64,000 nucleotides of DNA from Pedobacter yulinensis (GTDB lineage Bacteria > Bacteroidota > Bacteroidia > Sphingobacteriales > Sphingobacteriaceae): the NCBI RefSeq assembly GCF_003029735.1, contig NZ_KZ686269.1, positions 1,364,001 through 1,428,000 of the forward strand. Direction: 5' to 3'. The position numbers and the translations under genes are program-made. The notes below the pieces were generated by a model that saw only the letters and a program-made list of their open reading frames with translations, did not search any database and was not told where the DNA came from. Below are positions 60,902 through 64,000 of the stretch, piece by piece; the first letter of the stretch is position 1, and each line of letters starts with the position of its first letter.

Positions 60902-62320
60902 TTAGAAAAAATCTTTAATTGCTGTTTCGGCGGCGTGAAAGCCGCACATGCCGTGTACCCCGCCGCCGGGCGGCGTGGCCGAAGAGCAAAGATAAACACC
61001 TTTGGCACTTGTACGGTATGGGTTAAGGCGAATGATGGGCCTGGTAAAGAGTTGGCCAAGGTCCTGCACCCCGCAATTGATGTCGCCGCCTACATAATTC
61101 GGATTGTATGCTTCCATTGCCGCTGCAGTAAACGTATGCCTGGCCAGGATCAGGTCTTTGAAACCCGGCGCAAACCGCTCTACCTGCGCCTCGATCGCGC
61201 TTGTCTGATCGGCGTGTGAGCCGTTGGGCACGTGGCAGTATGCCCAGGCGGTATGTTTACCCTCGGGCGCCCTAGAGGGGTCGGCAATGCTTTGCTGCGC
61301 CAGCAGCACGAACGGTTTATCAACGATATGACCGGCTGCACTTTTCTTTTCAGAACGGGCAATTTCTTCCAGGGTGCCGCCAAGGTGGACCGTTCCGGCA
61401 CGCCGGACAGCTGCGTGGCTAAAGGGAATGGGTTCCGTTAGCGCCCAGTCTATCTTAAAAACACCCATACCATACCGGTAACGTCCAAGACGGATTTTAT
61501 CAAGGTCAGCCAGGCGCCCGCCCGCTATGCGCACCAGCTGCCGCGGTGCTACATCGAGAACGATAATTCTGGTTTCAGGGAGTTCTTCCAGGCTCGATAT
61601 GAAGGTATCACATTGCACCACACCGCCAATTGAGATAAAATAAGAAGTCAGGGCATCGGCAATGGCCTGCGAGCCACCTACCGGAACCGGCCATCCATGC
61701 AGGTGGCCAAGGGCAAGCAGCACCAGCCCAATGGCCGAAGTAGCCAGGTTGCCCAGTGGCTGTATGGCATGCGCAGCCATTCCAGCCCACAAAGCCCTGG
61801 CCTGTGGGGTTTTAAACCGCTTTCCGGTACACAGGGCCGATGGGAATGCCTTGATTCCGAAGCGCATCAGTGCCGCGGGATATTCTGGCATACGAAGCGG
61901 ACCAAGGATGGCATCGCTGATCTTAGACCAATCGCGCATGGTTGAACTGACCAGGTTAAGGTAACTGTTTTTATCAATACCTAAAGCTGCTGCCGTATCA
62001 TCCGGTCGGCGCAACAGCAATGCTGCAGAACCATCATCGAGCGGGTGCGCCGCCGCTACTTCAGGAAACACGAAGCGCAGACCATGATCTGCAAGCGGCA
62101 GGCTGCTCAAAAAAGGCGAGGCCAGGGCAAGCGGATGAACGGCTGAACAGATGTCGTGAACATAACCGGGCAACGTTAACGCCGCAGAACGCATGCCACC
62201 GCCAGTTGTGTCCCGGCCTTCCAGCAGCAGCACAGACAAGCCCTGCTGCTGCAGCCTGATGGCGGCAGCCAGGCCGTTTGGTCCTGCCCCTACAACCACA
62301 GCATCGTACCTGTCTTTCAT
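60902..62320 (-). CDS. Phytoene-desaturase-like FAD-dependent oxidoreductase (PYROXD2-like)
   Basis: A 472-residue flavoprotein with dinucleotide motif VVVGAGPNGLAAAIRL near the start (residues 7-22) and GRDTTGGGMRSA behind it, as in carotenoid desaturases. The closing FAD contact is FTRPIIRLNPY...YLCSSATPPGGGVHGMCGFHAAE. The resemblance is to the PYROXD2-like branch rather than to genuine phytoene desaturases, and no crtB or other carotenoid gene is near. Substrate unknown. It is the first gene of a probable operon with the YeiH exporter. Confidence 0.9.
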   Translation of the reverse strand: MKDRYDAVVVGAGPNGLAAAIRLQQQGLSVLLLEGRDTTGGGMRSAALTLPGYVHDICSAVHPLALASPFLSSLPLADHGLRFVFPEVAAAHPLDDGSAALLLRRPDDTAAALGIDKNSYLNLVSSTMRDWSKISDAILGPLRMPEYPAALMRFGIKAFPSALCTGKRFKTPQARALWAGMAAHAIQPLGNLATSAIGLVLLALGHLHGWPVPVGGSQAIADALTSYFISIGGVVQCDTFISSLEELPETRIIVLDVAPRQLVRIAGGRLADLDKIRLGRYRYGMGVFKIDWALTEPIPFSHAAVRRAGTVHLGGTLEEIARSEKKSAAGHIVDKPFVLLAQQSIADPSRAPEGKHTAWAYCHVPNGSHADQTSAIEAQVERFAPGFKDLILARHTFTAAAMEAYNPNYVGGDINCGVQDLGQLFTRPIIRLNPYRTSAKGVYLCSSATPPGGGVHGMCGFHAAETAIKDFF

Positions 62321-62396
62321 GATTTCCTTTTTATAACATGCCCTTTACCTGCAGCCGGAGCTGCAACGCCCCGGTTACCGGCGCGTTCATAACAAA

Positions 62397-62421
62397 CCCT
62401 GCCGGTTAGCGCCCGGCAGGG
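62397..62421 (-). terminator. Probable terminator after the GH2 gene
   Basis: A 9-base stem CCCTGCCGG (62397-62405) with CCGGCAGGG (62413-62421) and a 7-base loop. On the minus strand TTTGTTATG follows, a weak T run. It lies 43 bases beyond the GH2 stop at 62464. Confidence 0.5.
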
Positions 62422-62463
62422 CTGGTTCAAAACGCGGCTTGTCTTCCGGCCTGGTACCGGGGT

Positions 62464-64000
62464 TTATTTAACGAGTGCCTGGTCGTAGAAGCGCTTATGC
62501 AGTACTCGTAACTTTTCGACGGGCATTTTCATCAGTTTCCTGTCATAGGTCATATAACCGTTCACCTCCCCTTCCACGTCGGTTGTTTGGGTATATACGG
62601 CTGCAGATAAGCCCAGCGGAATCAGTTCCAGCATGCGGGCGGCAAACTTTTCATAACGCGCAAACAGTTCGTCTGCGTTTTTGAAATTCTGGTAACCCCA
62701 GTTGCGTTTGCCGGCATCCCAGAGGTGGCCCTGTACCGGCCAGCCGAGGCCGCCAAATTCGCCCAGGACCAGGATCCGTTCTGTCCCAAACAGGTCTGGT
62801 CTTGGCATGGCCGGATGCGGATAGTTGTGCAGGTCTACCATGTGGCCCGTAGGCTCGAAATTGCCGCCGCTTGCACTATTCACCAGGCGGGAAGGGTCCA
62901 TTTTTAATGTCCACTCGGTAATTTCTGCGGTTTTAAACTGTCCCCAGGCCTCATTAAACGGCGTCCACACCACGATACTTGGATAATTGTGCAGCACGGC
63001 CATAATCCTTTCCCATTCTTTGCGGTAATACCCTTCAGACTCGGGCGTACGGGGCCGGTCACTGCCTTTATCGAGCACACCCGGCCGCTGCTCCCAGCCG
63101 TTCCCCAGGTCTCCGCTTGGCATGTCCTGCCATAACAGCATTCCCTTGCGGTCGCAGTATGCGTAATAGCGGGCCGGTTCCACTTTGATGTGTTTGCGAA
63201 TCATGTTGCAGCCCATATCATGAAGTTTATCGATATCGTAGATCATGGCTGCTTCTGTAGGCGGCGTATACAGCCCATCTGGCCACCAGCCCTGGTCTAG
63301 CGGGCCATACTGAAACAGGAACTTATTATTCAGGTGCATGCGCTGAATGCCTTTGCTGTCTTTCACCATAGATATTTTACGCATGGCGAAATAACTTTTC
63401 ACTTGGTCGATCACCTTGTTGTTGCGTAGCAGGCTGATGTGCAGGTCATACAGAAAAGGCGATTCGGGCGACCACAACTTCTGGTCTTTCAGTTTGATCA
63501 CTGCCGTTTCGGCGGCCGGGAGCTGCTGTTGAGCAACCTGCCGCCCGTTATCGAATACGGTAATCTTAAGCATATCGCCAGCGGCCGCTGCTGCAATATC
63601 TGCCTTAAGCTCCAGTTGCTGCGCATCAATATCAGGTGTCTGCCTGGTGGAAACAATGTGGGTTTTGGGCACAGCTTCAAGCCAGACCGTTTGCCAGATA
63701 CCGGTTACGGGTGTATACCAGATACCCTCAGGTTTTTTGACCTGTTTGCCGCGCGGTTGCGGACCGTCGTCGGTGGGGTCCCAGACCTTCACTTTGATTT
63801 CCTGGGCTGCGCCCTTCTGCAAAAGAGAGGTAATGTTAAAGCTGAAAGGATCAAAGCCGCCTTCATGAATGCCGGCCGGTTTGCCATTCACAAAGACTTC
63901 GGCGCGCCAGTCTACGGCGCCGAAATGCAGCAACACCTCTTTGCCGCGCATGGCAGGGGGCACGCTGACCGTATTTTTATACCACAAAACGCTGTCTTTT
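62464..64000 (-). CDS. Glycoside hydrolase family 2 protein (partial, N-terminus outside the window)
   Basis: At least 511 residues of a GH2 enzyme, open at the right edge (reading KDSVLWYKNTVSVPP). The jelly-roll sugar-binding domain (GKEVLLHFGAVDWRAEVFVNG) and the immunoglobulin-like domain precede the TIM barrel. The barrel has the acid/base pair in WTPFNEAWGQF and the nucleophile Glu in VLGEFGGLGWP, the GH2 pattern. Close relatives act on beta-galactosides, beta-glucuronides or mannosides; the sequence alone does not decide. The start lies beyond 64000. A TTG at 63987 is not a start. Confidence 0.92.
   Translation of the reverse strand, partial: KDSVLWYKNTVSVPPAMRGKEVLLHFGAVDWRAEVFVNGKPAGIHEGGFDPFSFNITSLLQKGAAQEIKVKVWDPTDDGPQPRGKQVKKPEGIWYTPVTGIWQTVWLEAVPKTHIVSTRQTPDIDAQQLELKADIAAAAAGDMLKITVFDNGRQVAQQQLPAAETAVIKLKDQKLWSPESPFLYDLHISLLRNNKVIDQVKSYFAMRKISMVKDSKGIQRMHLNNKFLFQYGPLDQGWWPDGLYTPPTEAAMIYDIDKLHDMGCNMIRKHIKVEPARYYAYCDRKGMLLWQDMPSGDLGNGWEQRPGVLDKGSDRPRTPESEGYYRKEWERIMAVLHNYPSIVVWTPFNEAWGQFKTAEITEWTLKMDPSRLVNSASGGNFEPTGHMVDLHNYPHPAMPRPDLFGTERILVLGEFGGLGWPVQGHLWDAGKRNWGYQNFKNADELFARYEKFAARMLELIPLGLSAAVYTQTTDVEGEVNGYMTYDRKLMKMPVEKLRVLHKRFYDQALVK

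Noticed and set aside
60902..62320. Carotenoid biosynthesis gene
   Set aside because: The flavoprotein fits PYROXD2-like proteins better and there is no phytoene synthase or cyclase next to it.

Overview
The window looks like a chromosomal segment of a Bacteroidota bacterium, most likely of the Sphingobacteriaceae/Chitinophagaceae type (Pedobacter or Mucilaginibacter-like). The signs are a SusC/SusD pair, an ECF sigma/FecR pair, MacB-type permeases with their HlyD adaptor, LA_2272-type surface repeats, upstream -7 elements of the form TAnnTTTG, and few Shine-Dalgarno sites. No rRNA, tRNA, CRISPR array, transposase or phage gene was seen. Base composition looks close to balanced by eye; it was not computed. 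The genus is a guess from gene content.

Positions 1-8.5 kb hold an ABC efflux operon (adaptor, ATPase, FtsX/MacB permease running off the left edge) divergent from an NtrC-type regulator and its histidine kinase. The shared intergenic region carries a well-spaced sigma-54 promoter reading into the efflux operon and TGTCCG/CGGACA half-sites upstream of it. mscL and rpoN (sigma-54 itself) follow.

Positions 8.4-16.3 kb hold a compact signalling and biosynthesis module: two receiver-only regulators, divergent from a five-gene operon encoding a ThiF/E1-nitroreductase fusion (Rv1355c/MoeY family), a FeeM/LuxI-like GNAT acyltransferase, a 7TMR-DISM histidine kinase, a receiver-histidine kinase and a single receiver. 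I consider this the best candidate for an undescribed system, possibly one that makes and senses a small molecule.

Positions 16-37.6 kb are general accessory genes: small unknown proteins, a Tat-exported Gfo/Idh/MocA oxidoreductase, a ROK kinase, AlkB, an ene-reductase/SDR fusion next to a frameshifted AraC regulator, a serine hydrolase, a DUF6597-type AraC regulator sharing a duplicated promoter element with a neighbouring secreted protein, PPOX-fold and methyltransferase proteins, a ClpP paralogue, ECF sigma factors, a FecR anti-sigma factor, an STN-domain surface-repeat protein, an LpxL-like acyltransferase and two outer-membrane barrels.

Positions 37.7-52.4 kb hold a complete sialic-acid utilisation locus on the minus strand: SusC, SusD, two sialidases, N-acetylneuraminate lyase, a PKD/LamG lipoprotein, a NanM-like mutarotase, an MFS transporter and a sialate O-acetylesterase. 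It ends in a strong terminator. A FadR-type GntR gene lies upstream. The same TATGTA-C-TACATA operator sits exactly 30 bases before both the susC and the gntR start codons.

Positions 52.4-64 kb hold more glycan and housekeeping genes: a GH78 rhamnosidase, a frameshifted lipoprotein gene, an ECF41-type sigma factor with its carboxymuconolactone decarboxylase partner, a GH88 hydrolase with two LacI-type palindromes upstream, a YeiH-type exporter, a phytoene-desaturase-like flavoprotein and a GH2 hydrolase cut by the right edge.
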